This document shows positions 1-11,979 of a stretch of 64,000 nt of DNA, piece by piece. This DNA is from Carya illinoinensis (lineage: Eukaryota; Streptophyta; Magnoliopsida; Fagales; Juglandaceae): assembly GCF_018687715.1 (NCBI RefSeq), contig NC_056760.1, forward strand, positions 6,361,501-6,425,500, given 5' to 3'. Numbering within the stretch: the stretch's first letter is position 1; the number at the start of each line of letters is the position of its first letter. Under the pieces are notes generated by a model. The model searched no databases, was not told the origin of the DNA, and saw only the letters and a program-made list of their open reading frames with translations. The position numbers and the translations under genes are program-made.

Positions 1-458
1 AATTGCTGAGTAATCTAGATAAAGCTACATGCCCTTTAGAAAATAGTGGTGTTCATTGTACTGGCAAATAACTGGAAGCATACACATGATATAGATGATA
101 CTAGTTATAGATTGAGAAATGATAATTGTAGTTGTGATTATGCAAGTGCTGCATAATTATTTAAAAAATAAATAAAAATTGCGGGACTAACATAAAAAAA
201 TTAATTTTTTAATCGTAGATCTTATTCTTTTTCAAAATGACTGCATGTCGTTTACGTACTCCACGACTGTATGTAGCATTACTTTTAAAAAAAATATTTA
301 TTTAAGTAAATCTCACTTTTTTTTTCAAAAGATTTGTCTGTTTACAAACACAACTGTTATCAAATATTTTGAAATTATTTTATTATTATTCACAAATTAT
401 TTATTACTGCTTACAAATAATTCATTACTATTGACTAACATATGTTCTTGAACTACAG

Positions 459-803
459 GAGCCGGTATTGCTAGATAAATTTGCTTACTGCGCATGCTCT
501 GATTGCTGTGTTCTACCTCGTTTCCGGATTCAATGTTTCTGTGGGTAATGTGACCTGTGTAGTTTATTTAATTCTGGTGAAAACTTTATACATATTTTTC
601 TTCCATCGACTGTCGTATTTTGATGATGCAGGACCTGCGCACAGTGGGCAGACGAGTTGTTTTCCAGTATGGGTGTTTTTCTCGATCGACTCTCTCCTTT
701 AATTTGGTGTCAAAAAGTTCCATTCTCCAGATTGACATCAAGGGAAAAAGAACAGAAACTTGAAGAGGAGATCATTGACAAACATACGAAGATTCCTTAT
801 TAA
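459..803 (+). CDS. 3' end (last two exons) of an unrecognised gene, partial
   Basis: Two exons with consistent phase can be read. Exon 459-544 follows an acceptor ending CTACAG and stops at a GTAATG donor. Exon 632-803 follows an acceptor ending GATGCAG and runs to a TAA at 801-803. Two leftover bases of the first exon plus one of the second restore a codon, and the joined frame stays open. The first exon encodes a cysteine-rich stretch (AYCACSDCC). The last encodes TCAQWADELFSSMGVFLDRL, then a charged tail with EKEQKLEEEIIDKH, and ends IPY. The rest of the gene lies left of the window. I do not recognise the family. The competing frame that starts near 481 gives a poorer C-terminus and is less likely. 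Exon structure is inferred from splice consensus only. Confidence 0.45.
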
Positions 804-1879
804 ACATGGAAGTTGTAACTCTCAAAATATCCCCCAGATGTAGTGCTAAAATATCTAAATGGGAACGGACAGGACCAAATACCAAGTACTTAGGCTTAAT
901 ACATTCTTATCGACCAAATGATTAGATGGGTGACAATTACGTGGGGGACAAAAGCACCGCTAATGTCTTTGCTGCCATGGACTTAATAATTTGTGTATGA
1001 CAAAAATTATCGGATATGGGTTGATTAATTAGCAACTTAAGTGGGAAACACACACTCACACACTACTTTTGTGCCTAGGAAGCATCTACACAAATTTTTA
1101 AGATGATCTTTAGTTTATTTTTTTAATTTCTGATTTGCTCAGATTTTAATGTATATCCAATATATATTATTCTCCTAGACGAACCATTTTTTTTCCTTTT
1201 ATTTTTTAAATTACCGTAGTCAGCCTCAAAGGCTCTGAAAGTCAATGGGAAATTTTGAAACTTTTTTGACGATTTTTTCCATTCGCAAATATCTAATCTC
1301 TCTCCTTCTAACAGCGCGTATTTTTCAGTTTCTGCGGCTTGGGTTCCTTCAGTACTATTGATTAGCTCAAATTTAATACGCAACTGCGAACAATAATTCT
1401 TGGTGTAAGATTATATTCTCCAATTTGTATTTGTGTATAAAAAATTTTAAAAATTAAATCTAAAAAATTAAATATTATTATATAAATTATATAGATGACA
1501 TGCTCTATATACTTGTTTAGAAATAAAATAAATTCTTTTTAAAATTATAATAATTAGATAAGATGAGATTATACAACATGAAATGCTTCTTGTATCTAAA
1601 TAAACCTAAGTTAATAAAAAAGTCATTTTGTTAAGTAAATTATGAACAATATGAATAGGATTAAACTTATACTTGTATAAATGTTTTATTTTTTAAGTGT
1701 TGTTTACAGAATAATTTGGTGTACAACAATTTTGACGTATTTATAATATTTTCACAAATATAAATATTTTAATATCCTTGTTGATAGCATTAGCCTAACT
1801 AAAAGTGGATTTAAGGATAAAGGACTCATCGAGTTGAAATGTCACGGTTTAGAGCAGTGAGGGAGCTTCATTCCGAACA
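804..1879. other. Intergenic, AT-rich
   Basis: No convincing exon on either strand. An 86-codon open frame on the - strand (1123-1383) matches no family I know and sits in low-complexity sequence. The stretch probably holds the 3' UTR of the upstream gene and the distal promoter of the VQ gene. Confidence 0.5.
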
Positions 1880-1886
1880 TATAAAA
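1880..1886 (+). promoter_or_regulatory. Candidate TATA box of the VQ gene
   Basis: TATAAAA lies about 280 bp before the ATG at 2163. It is followed by a CT-rich stretch (about 2085-2135) typical of a plant 5' leader. Position and context fit, but no transcript data are available here. Confidence 0.4.
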
Positions 1887-2162
1887 CCTAAACCAATAAA
1901 AGCAGCAGTTTGGCATGTTAACACCTCTAACTTAACAGACTCCTGTTCTTTTGGGACGTGTTTCGCACACTCTCAAGCAACGTGTGGAGTTAGAGCCGCA
2001 ATCACAGACTCTAACCAAAACATTTCTCACCAAACCCGAAAAAGTAACAAAGTCTCGTCTCATCTTTTGCCCCTCATATTCTCTCTTCTTCTCCATCTTC
2101 TTCAGAGCTCTCGCTCTCTATCTCTCTCTCCGTGTGTTTTTGAAGCAACTTAGAGGACATCG

Positions 2163-2963
2163 ATGGAGTCAATCTCTCCAAGATATCAAGAAACTCAGAA
2201 CGCAAGCCCGTCTTTCTTGCCATCCCCCAACAGCCGTAGCTCCAACAGTAGCAGCAGCAGCAGCGCCACCAACAGCAATGGACTCCAGCCCACGCCACCC
2301 CCGACCCCACCACCACTGCAACACCAACACCAACAACAACAACACCAACCTTTCAGACCCATCACCAGATCCGAATCTACCAACCCGTATCCGACCACCT
2401 TTGTCCAAGCCGACACCTCCTCTTTCAAACAAGTCGTCCAAATGCTCACCGGATCCTCCGAGACCTCCAGGCACGCCTCCTCCCCCAAGCCCACGACCAA
2501 CAACAGTCCCGTAACCGACTCTCCGTCAAAGACCCACATCCCACCTATAAAATCCATCATGCCCAAGAAGCAACAATCCGGATTCAAGCTTTACGAGCGC
2601 CGAAGTTCCCTCAATAACCTCAAGATCAACCCCTTGATCCCTGTATTCGCTCCCAACAATTCCGGGTTCTCCCCCCGTAAGCCCGAGATCCTCTCCCCGA
2701 GCATTCTTGACTTCCCGGCGCTCACTCTCAGCCCCGTCACGCCGCTCATACACGACCCCTTTGACCGATCCGCTTACGTCTCCTTCCAAAGCAACGTTAA
2801 TGCCAATGTTAATGCTATGTTAGACGAGGAGGCTGAGGAAAAAGCGATCAAAGAGAAGGGTTTTTACCTGCACCCCTCTCCGGCGACGACGCCGAGGGAA
2901 TCCGAGCCCCGCCTTTTGCCTCTGTTCCCAACGACGTCGCCGAGAGTTTCAGGTTCTTCTTGA
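2163..2963 (+). CDS. VQ motif-containing protein (VQ4/VQ19/VQ33 type)
   Basis: Intronless 266-residue protein. The VQ core FKQVVQMLTG is at residues 88-97, matching the family pattern FxxxVQxLTG. In known members this core contacts group I and IIc WRKY transcription factors in the nucleus. The N-terminal third is rich in Ser, Pro, Gln and His. Many SP and TP dipeptides (for example FSPRKPEILSPS, LSPVTPL, HPSPATTPRES) fit the VQ subgroup phosphorylated by MAP kinases (MPK3/MPK6 substrates). The C-terminal block, with EKGFYLHPSP and LPLFPTTSPR, is characteristic of the VQ4/VQ19/VQ33 branch. The ATG is the first in frame and lies downstream of a CT-rich leader. Arabidopsis VQ4 (At1g28280, from memory) lies near SMG7L, as here. 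Exact orthology to VQ4 is inference. Confidence 0.9.
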   Translation: MESISPRYQETQNASPSFLPSPNSRSSNSSSSSSATNSNGLQPTPPPTPPPLQHQHQQQQHQPFRPITRSESTNPYPTTFVQADTSSFKQVVQMLTGSSETSRHASSPKPTTNNSPVTDSPSKTHIPPIKSIMPKKQQSGFKLYERRSSLNNLKINPLIPVFAPNNSGFSPRKPEILSPSILDFPALTLSPVTPLIHDPFDRSAYVSFQSNVNANVNAMLDEEAEEKAIKEKGFYLHPSPATTPRESEPRLLPLFPTTSPRVSGSS

Positions 2964-4184
2964 AATAATTAAATTTTAACTTTGTGTAAGTTTATATGTA
3001 TTAATGTTGGCATTGAGGAGGATAAAAAACGATGTATTTGTACTGGGATGTTTGCGGAGAATGAGAGCATCTTGATTCAGTCGTAAAATGTAATGTATGT
3101 ATCTCTTTCTTTTCTTTTCTTTGGGCTCTTATTCTTTGTTGTGTTCAAGATTAATGTTTGTTTGCCGATAAAGTTGATTGTTGACATGAATTTTTTAGTC
3201 AATTAGTTGTGCGAAGCTTAGTTGAGTAGGGATTGTGATTAAATTTCTACGGATGAAGTCATGAAACCATGAAACCGCAAAGAAAAAGCATCAATTTTTT
3301 AAAATTTTCGGGATCGCCATAAATAGCTGGAGAGAATCTTGCTCAACTTTGAGTGCTCTTAATAAATGGTAAAATGAATACTGAGATCCAATTCAGTGAT
3401 ATTACTTTTAGACATTAATAAGCGTTGTAAGAAGTGCAGGTGGATAGAGAGAGAGAAGGGGAAAGTTTGTTCACACCAATGGCAAAAGCAGCTTTGGGCT
3501 TGCTGTCAAAGAAAAGAGTATAAGAATGGGCAAGGAATCTTGATCCTTTTGTTGTATTTGTGAGTGAGGAAAAGATGCCAAGAAAAGCAGACAGAGGTTC
3601 TAGTTTCTATGTGCTTGTGTTTACAAAGCTCTAGTTTTTTTCTTGCCATTATTTGCTGTGTGCCAATTTGGTCTAGGAAGTATGCGAGTGTATAGTTCTG
3701 AGGAAGATGTATAAGGAGAGTAATGAATAGATAAGAAACTCAACATTGGTAATGTGATGGGTCCAAACTAAAATTGTTCTCTGGTGCAGGGTTTACACAG
3801 TCAATCTAGGTTTGGCATATGATCTATTGTAACTTTAAATTGAAAAAGTGTCACCTTTTTTTTTTCTCTCTTGGTGGTTGGAGGTCAAAATGGGGTGGGG
3901 CCTGGAATAAAATCCATTGGTCTTGATGACCAGATTGGTACTATTGCAGCCACATGAGATATAGAATGGGACCCATTTAATTTAGCAACTCACAAGTTGA
4001 GTTGTATGAGTCAAGGTTCTTTAATACAAAGCTTTGAATTGCAGTAAAAAGCAATCATGCAAAGGTGGTTCTTTATTTGAATCCAAGGCTGTTTTAAGTC
4101 TGCTTTTTGACTCGAAAAGAGACCAAAACTGTTGTGAATGGGGACATCCGAAAACGAAGGCGGAGAGGAAGTGGGTCTGGTGAT

Positions 4185-4276
4185 GATGAAAGGAAGGAAA
4201 GAGAAAACGGGCAGTGATGAGAATGGGAAAGATGAAAGGAAGGAAAGAGAAAACGGGCAGTGATGAGAATGGGAAA
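4185..4276. repeat. Perfect 46-bp tandem duplication
   Basis: Two identical 46-bp units, 4185-4230 and 4231-4276, each starting GATGAAAGGAAGGAAAGAG and ending GAATGGGAAA. No mismatch was found on reading, so the duplication is young or kept identical by slippage. Confidence 0.9.
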
Positions 4277-4924
4277 GCCAGAAAACATGGCGTGCTGCGG
4301 CCTCTTTTGTGTTTTTGTCTGTTTGTTTCTCTGCTTGTTTGTTTCTGTGGGTCTGATTTCGTAGAATTTGCACCCATAGGTTGGTGGGGCATTCATTTGG
4401 AACTTTGAATCCCCCATGTGCACTGCTTGAAAATCTCTTTGTCCTGTCCTTGCCCTCTCTCTCTCTTTCTCTCTCCCTTGCTCTTCTTCTTGTCAAAATT
4501 AACTGCAATGACATCTAAAAACATAATAATAATAAATATATGGAATGCCTATGTTTGTCATCGAGTGAATTTACTTATGAAACCTCTGTCATCTATTGGT
4601 TAAAAGAATTTAACGAAAACAATATCTCAATTTGTAGATCTCTGCAAGCGTCTTTCTTAGATGTCCTTTTCCCTCTTTTGTATTTGGATTTCTGGGTATT
4701 TTTTCGCTGCCATTCATTCAGTAAGAACAAACCCATCCCACTCCTCGTGATTAAAGGAAAAAACCAACTCTATTAATAAGTAAACGTGTTGGTGGAGGAT
4801 GCTGGTGAAAGCACAACACTCTGCAATAAAAGCTTGCAAATTTCAAATCTCTTTTTGACGATTCGTACGTCCAACGCATCCTGACCTTTCATGTCGGTTT
4901 TTCCTTTTGAGAATTTGAGACTGG

Positions 4925-5440
4925 CTACGTTTGGACGATTGTTTAATGAATTAAGTTGTAAATAGTAGTATTTTATGGATTATATTAAGATGGTTTAGGC
5001 TGCGTTTGGTTGTAAAATTCAGCTAAGATCAACTTAGTTTAATTTAATTTTAAGTTGAGTCTAATATCTATACACCCAACTCTCAAATTATCAAAGTTAT
5101 CTCAATTTAAAACCTCATTATATATGGGACTCACAATCTTTTTCAACTCAATACATTTTTATATGTAAGATCTATAACCTTTTTTAATTTTTCATAAATA
5201 GTATTAAACTCATCTTAATATTTAAATTCATCTAAACTCATTTTAGATGAGTCTCACATAACTCATTCCACATACTCAACTTAATACTATTTATAAAGAA
5301 CTTAACTTAGCTCGACATCTAAATATAGTCTTAATTTTTTTAGATTGAGATAAGTTTAATTTTTTTTATGATAATTTTAAAAAATAATGAATTTTATCAA
5401 TAATTAATTTGAAATGAGTTAAATTTGATTTAACAACAAA
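4925..5440. repeat. AT-rich dispersed repeat, divergent copy
   Basis: It contains the phrases GCTACGTTTGGACGATTG and GCTGCGTTTGGTTGTAAAA, followed by AT-rich stretches with AACTCATTTTAGATGAGTC. Such words recur at the edges of MITE-like repeats elsewhere in the window. Boundaries are approximate. Confidence 0.4.
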
Positions 5441-6564
5441 ATACTTGGATCATGGCTGCTAAGCGTATATTGAGTAAAGTGGTGAAAACAAGAACGAGAT
5501 CTACATGAAAAACTCCTCTAAATACAACAAACTTGAGTGGACAAAGGCCATTATTCATAACAGGACCTAAAAGGGGATTTTGTATTCGGTTTTGGGCCTG
5601 GTTGGTTCACGAGGGATACGTTTTCCACAACCGGACATAAAAGAACGGCAAAAGTATAAGCTTTAAAATGTAGCCATATGTTTGAGGATGTCGATCTGTT
5701 AAATTGCATCCCGTGCAAATGGTGTGCATGCATGTACTGCCTGCATTTTAAGACTGGCTGGGCAGCAAAAGTTTGATGCCAACGTTGGAGTGCTAAAGTG
5801 CTAGGTCCGTGACGTGTTTGCTGTGCGCGTGTCCAGCACCTCTCCTCCCAATTCTGGGCCATGAAAATGAAATTAAGGAATCAAGAAGTTTTGCATCGAC
5901 AAGACAGACAGATATCCCGTTCTTTTCCTTGGATTTCGAAATCATTTTTTTAAGGTTGCAAAATAAAGTCACGTCTTGGAATGACATGATGGAATAGCAC
6001 ACAGAGTATATGCCTTTTTTTTTTTTTTTCTGTTTTTTTTCCTGCAGAATTTTAGTGTTTTTAATTAATTCAATGAAGAAAATATTCCTGAAATGTGTAT
6101 CATTGTTTTGTTCAAGAAGGAAATCTTATCGAGACTATCCATATTCATTCAATTCATCGTTGGTATTCTATTTTACAAATAAGTAATTATCTTAAATATA
6201 TTAATTATTTCTTTCCTTTTCAGTTGTCCGTCTCGTTTAAGAAACACTGCCGATATGATGTATACTGTGGATCCTGACTGTTTATTTTATTTTTTATTTT
6301 TGCCTTTCAATGGAAATGGCTCTGTTCAAAGTTGATTGGGAGGTTCTGAACAGTTTTTGGACCCCAAAGGTAGCCCAGGTATGGGCTTTGTTTGGGGATC
6401 TTTTGGAAATAAAAATATTCATTTGTTCTGTCATACTTGGACTCGATTTTGGTTCCCAAAATGCTCCATCGTTCACCAATCACGCCATTAAATGGGCCCA
6501 AACAGATACGTCCTCTTTGTTCTGTCATCAAATTTATCTTCTATTTTTTTTTGTTGCTTAATCT

Positions 6565-6755
6565 TCATTCTAATTTTAAAAATATTTTATTTCATTATTA
6601 TAATTTTTTTTAAATTTTTATATAAAATATAATAAATAATTTGACTTTTTTAAATCTCAAAAAAATTATAATATTAAAAAATAATATTATAATAATATTT
6701 TATTTAACTTTCATTTAAAACCATCTCAATTCCCATCTCATATCTGAATCTAAAG
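6565..6755. repeat. AT-rich dispersed repeat (MITE-like), copy A
   Basis: It shares a core (TATAAAATATAATAAATAAT, then TTTTTAAAT, then AATATTAAAAAATAATATT, then ATTTTATTTAACTTT and ACCATCTCA) with copies near 51.27, 53.7 and 57.4 kb. It has no coding capacity. The shared internal order supports one mobile family, not chance AT richness. Confidence 0.5.
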
Positions 6756-7544
6756 AAGCTTTGAGTCGAAAAATACTTTTTACATCATAAAGATTAGGGG
6801 TTATAAGAAAGGTCTCAAAAACCAAGCTTATATAAAAGTAAGTAGTGTATAAAACCTGTACTAAAACTAAAAAGAGGACTGAACTACGTCAAAATGGAGA
6901 GGACACGGCCTATGTTGTCTACACAAGTAATTTTACTAAAGAATTTTACACCTCACATATATTTATATATATATATATATATATCTTGAGAGACTGCAAC
7001 TTTGTATGAGGCAGTCCATTTTCCATTATTGTTAAAGAACAGGAAGGATTGCAGAAATTTTGCTAACGAAGAAGCAGAAACTTCAAACATGGCCAACAAG
7101 CAACAAGCTGTTTCCATCCAAGCCAACAGCATGTATATATATAATATATAAATGGCTGTGCACTCTGGGAAATCACGATAAACATCGATCATTTTGAAAG
7201 GTAAGTCAAGAGTGATAGGAAACAACGAAAAGGATGGGTTGAGAAAAACTACACCCACTCCTAAAGAAATTTCTCTCTGTTTTCTAAATTATTATTATTT
7301 TCTTCACAAAGTCAAGTGCTAAACTAGACTAGAGAAAACTCACTTGTAGCTTTCCTTTAACAAAATCAAGGATTTCTGTTAACCCAAGGTGAGAAAATTT
7401 CTTATCGAATGTCTATGCAATTTTGAAATTAGTCTAACATATTATTCTTAGACACTTAGTGTCAATAAAAAAATGATAAGCAACATTTCTCAAATGGATG
7501 ATGTTTCTAAGATTATAAGTTCTTTTATAGCTCATTTGAACACT

Positions 7545-7790
7545 TAAAAATATTTCAGAATTATGTAAATAGTGGTAAAATGATTTAAATTAAGATGTTT
7601 TATTAAATTTAAAAAAATGAAATATAAAAAGTTAAATAAAAATATTATAAAAATAATATTTCGTTTAAATATAATTTTTGTTTTGAACTTTGAAAAATTG
7701 TATTGATTTTTATATTTTATTTGAGAATTTGAGGAAGTTGTCTTGAATTTTGTGTTTGGATAATGATTAAGTAATAATTAGATGAAAAAA
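7545..7790. repeat. AT-rich dispersed repeat (MITE-like), copy B
   Basis: It contains ATGTAAATAGTGGTAAAATG, AAGTTAAATAAAAATATTATA and GTGTTTGGATAATGATTAAG in the order seen in inverted copies of the same family. Edges are approximate. Confidence 0.4.
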
Positions 7791-10599
7791 TCTTCTATTA
7801 TGCTGTCCAAAGTGTACCGCTGAGCGTGCCGTTTAGTGCATTTCTATTTTTTTAATTGTTTTCTTTCTTCTTTCAAATGTTTTAAAATTATCTTTAAATA
7901 TTTTTTAAAAAAATTACATCAATTTACTAATAATCATTTTTTTAATCATTAAAAAAAAAAGTAAAATAAAGGAGCGAACAGATTGATGGGACAAATTCAA
8001 GTAGCACAATATCACTTTCATTTTGAAAATGGATGTTGCTACTCATCCCTTGATTGTACCGCTAGTGCATTTAGTTTTAATTTTTATTTTATTTTTAAAT
8101 TAAAAAAAAAAAACATAAATGCATTAGCAATAATTTTTTTAAATAGCTTTAAAAAAATCAAATGCACTAACAGTAACTTTGAATGGTATACTAGAAGGGC
8201 TATATAACATTTTCTTTTAAAAATATATGAAAATGTCCAAGTGTCTAAACAAACCCTAAGAGCATCTTCACCCAATGAGATCATGAATTCTTCTCATGAT
8301 AGAGACTTTTCACCAAACAATTAGCTGAAATCAAAACTCCCATTGATTTATATGATTATAAGCTCAGCCTTTATTCAGGAATATGAAAGGAAAAAAACAA
8401 AAAAAGTCGACGTCAGGTTGTCGTCATAATTGAACTTTTTCGACGTATTTAATAAATATTGCTCAGTATCTGTAAAGTCGGGGGGATATAGTCACCCAGC
8501 TACATCAATTAGTTGATTATGGGTCACTAACCTTAAATAACGAGCCGGGAGTGGTTGTCTCTGTCAGATAGAGATCCATTTTCAGAGACAACCGACGATG
8601 ACAAATCTCCACCGTTACATTGCCATCAAATTCCGAATCATTTTCGGTAATCTAACATTTTCCAGAAAATCACGACGATTTATCCCAATCAAGGTGGCCG
8701 TAAAGTAGGGAACACAGTGGTCGTACTCTACTGGATTGAAACAGAGGATTTGATTATCAGCATTGAACGTGGCTGGAAAAGGTTGGGTTGCATGCACCTA
8801 CCTAATGGATGCTGTGTAGACGACGTCGACTCTTTGACTTTTTTGTATATAGTGGCTATATTATCTAGTTATTTATTGGCGTAATTAAATCTACGGTCAA
8901 GATGCTCCTCTAACATGATGATCTGGACTTCCAAGTGGGACCCCATGCGTCAATCAACCATGTCAACTCATGCGTACTCCACGTCATCCGTGGCGTGGAA
9001 GCTTCACTCACCATTATTTTTAATATATATTGTTTTTCTTCTAATCAAAATGTATAGAAGAATACGAGAAAAAGAGTAGAGAATTAAAAAAGAAAACTCC
9101 TTTACAAAAGATGCAACGCATAAAACGAAATACATGAGCTATGTGTTTTTGTCAAGCCAAGAAGGGGATTATTCTAAGTGGCAATTTTATAATTCAAATG
9201 AAAGATTCATTGAATGTCGTTGTTGTAGTCCATGTTTGGAAAGGACAGTCAACTGTTTAGGAGTTGTCAAAGGAAATACTCAATTAGAAAACAAGTGCAG
9301 CATAGCTGGTGCATGAGGCTCATCAAGAACACATGATTCTATCGCTTTATGGGACACACATGCTACTAGGAGTGAAAAATCTGAATTTGGAGATCCCTAC
9401 CATGCATGCCACACAAGTGCTTGTTGGTGGCCGTAATGCCTCACTTGCCGATTATGATTATGATCACTTAGGTTGATATGTTTGGGTAGTTAAGTGATCT
9501 TAAATGATTTATGAATAATAGTAAAATAGTTATAAAAAAATAATAATAAAATATTAAATAATAATAAAGTAATCTAATTACTACGGTAGTACGTGTGACA
9601 TTTCAATGACAAATACGTGATATATTAGATAATTTTTTTTATCTAATAAAAATATATATATACGAGACTAATTTGTTGAAAGGAGAGGAGAGAGGTCGAC
9701 CGTTGGAGAAGGTGGAGTGGTTGAGCTTTTTCTTTAGATAGAAAATAGAGAAAAATATTTATCAGTGTGGCTGATTTTGTACTGAACTATATTACGTAGA
9801 TAATGAATGTTGTAAAAATTTTTAAGTAGATCAATTATTTATATAATATTGATCATATTATAAATATAATATAAAATAAAATATATATTATTAATGTACT
9901 TATCAATTTAAAGATGATGGACCTAAACCAATATATAAAAATTAATATCATATATTTTCAGATAACCAGTGAGATTATCCAGTGATTTTAATTTGTTTTT
10001 TGATTTATTTTATTAAAGATTGACTGGAAAAACTAGTTTAATACGAGGTAATTATTCAGGGGTTATTTTTTGTGTTTCAGAATAAACGATCAGAGAATTA
10101 TTTTATAAGAATTAAAAAATTTATTTTATACGATGATGTAAAAATAGACTACTCTTTTTGAGCTTTTTGGAAGCATTAGATAACGGATAGATATGAGATC
10201 TCCAACAACCCACCGAGCAGCCACCTCGCCATGCACACGTGTGCGGCTAAGCCCTTTCCAAGTTCTAACATCACCAAGTCATAGCTTTTACGGTGATGGA
10301 CCACGTTAGATACATTATGAAGTTGTCCAGCTCAATACCATAGCACAATCGTTGCTCAAAGATTGGGTTTAGCTTGTTTTACAAGTTATCATGTTCACTT
10401 CGGTCACAGAAATGGGCGACGACGACGACGATCATGGGTCCCTTGGAATTATACTTTCTTTCATATGTTTTTTTGATATTATGTTAGTGGATTTATCTGG
10501 CTATTACACACCAGGAAAAATTAGACTGCTTAGAAAAAGGAAAGGAAAATTTTATGATAGGAAAGAAAAAAAAGGATTGGGATAGCAGTCTTGGTCTTT

Positions 10600-11902
10600 G
10601 TCTCTATCAACTCTTGTCTGTTTCCCAACTGAAGCTGTACAGACTGTACAGTACAGGTGGTCTGGCTCTTATTGCAGTTTTCCTTTCCCCGTGCTTCTCT
10701 CTCTCTCTCTCTCTCGTGTTGCTCTTCTCTATTCGTGGGCTTCTGCCTGGTTGCTTTGTCTTCAGTTTCTGTTTCAAACATTGGTCACAAGCGACCCACT
10801 TAGATGGGGCTTTGGTAATTGTGGTTATGTCCCTTTATGCGCTTCAGGTACGGTGTCTTTTTCCACTTCTTCTCGCTTTTTTCATATATCGGATGCAATT
10901 CTCTCCCCTTTGGATCTTCAAAGATCACAAAAACTTAATCTGATGCTGCCTTTTCTGCTTAATTGACGTGGGTTTCTTTCAGTTTTAATGTTGGTGGTGG
11001 TTGTGGTGCTAATTTTCTCATTTCCAATTCTGGTGGGTGGCTTTGGTTATCGAAGTTGGTTGTCCAGACTTCCAATTAGCTGGGGCTTTCTATTTAATTG
11101 TTTTGATTATCTGTAGTCATGTTCGAGTGCAAAATATGACATGTAGCAGGGCAGTACTCAGCAGCGAATGTGTCATGCTCTTAGTTGACTGATTACCTTG
11201 AGTCTTACGGGTATCTGTTAGTTTAAGCATTTCTTACTTTTTGACCAGTTTCATGCCTGTCTCGAGTTGGGAATATGGGTGGTCATTTCTTGTTCAAAAT
11301 ATCATTGCTAAATTTGGTTTTAGTCGAACTCAATTTGATTTGATTTCTATCTGGGACATATGCATCCGGAATTTCTTTGGAATTGGTTAGTGCTATGCAA
11401 CTTCAGATGAACCCGTTCACAATTAGCTCGAGTATCATTCAAATGGAGTCTTTGCAGTACTTTAAGTGTAGCATGTGTTAAACTCCTCATATTTCACCGG
11501 CGTTTGATCTCTTCTTTGAGATCTCTCTTTCACATATGAAGTGCAATGATATCATCATGAAGAAAGACGGCTTTGTGACTTCTGCGCCATGGAAAGATCA
11601 ATATATGTTCGAAAGTCACAAAAAATAGTCTGCTAGGTTAAGGGGGAGAAAAAAGAGCTACCGAGAGATTTCCATTCAGTTTACTCAGATACATTTTCTT
11701 TGTTTGGACGTTACATATTCGTATAATTTGAATATTTCCAGAAGTTCCATGTTCTTTGAGTGAACCAAATATCCAAGAGTTTAAATTTCTTGTGCATGTG
11801 TATTAACTTTTAACTAGAGTTTCTAAAGTCATGTATTGGCTTATAGTTGTTGATTCTTTATTTCCGTCTCATTATCTGATGGATCGAATAATCAATTATC
11901 AG
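10600..11902 (+). promoter_or_regulatory. 5' leader exon and leader intron of the SMG7-like gene
   Basis: A CT-rich leader (CT run about 10697-10716) ends at a good donor, TTCAG|GTACGG, near 10847. The matching acceptor ATTATCAG ends at 11902, giving a leader intron of about 1.05 kb. The second leader part (11903-11979) runs directly to the ATG at 11980. Open frames across 10554-10966 are leader sequence, not protein. The transcription start is not determined. Confidence 0.5.
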
Positions 11903-11979
11903 GTCAGCTAAACTGAAAATTTATATCATTCATCTTGAGAAGATAAGGCACCAAAGGAGAACCTGTGCCAACTCAGATC

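Larger units (their letters stand above)
2964..10590. other. Long intergenic region with scattered repeats
   Basis: The first 200 bp are probably the 3' UTR of the VQ gene. The remaining 7.4 kb contain no exon I can defend. They hold a perfect 46-bp tandem duplication (4185-4276), several AT-rich dispersed repeat copies (listed separately), TA-rich tracts near 6960-6984 and purine- or pyrimidine-rich patches. A 60-codon - strand frame at 8615-8797 is unrecognised. The promoter of the SMG7-like gene must lie at the right end. Confidence 0.5.

Noticed and set aside
481..702. 73-codon + frame over the left-edge exons
   Set aside because: It begins at TTG, not ATG, reads through a good GTAATG donor, and conflicts with the frame that joins both exons and gives the longer C-terminus.
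6953..7258. 101-codon - frame
   Set aside because: It begins next to a TA microsatellite, encodes a Tyr/Ile run from it, and has no family match.
10554..10966. Two overlapping + frames of about 125 codons
   Set aside because: They lie in the CT-rich leader and leader intron of the SMG7-like gene, encode low-complexity Leu/Ser stretches and cross a good donor.
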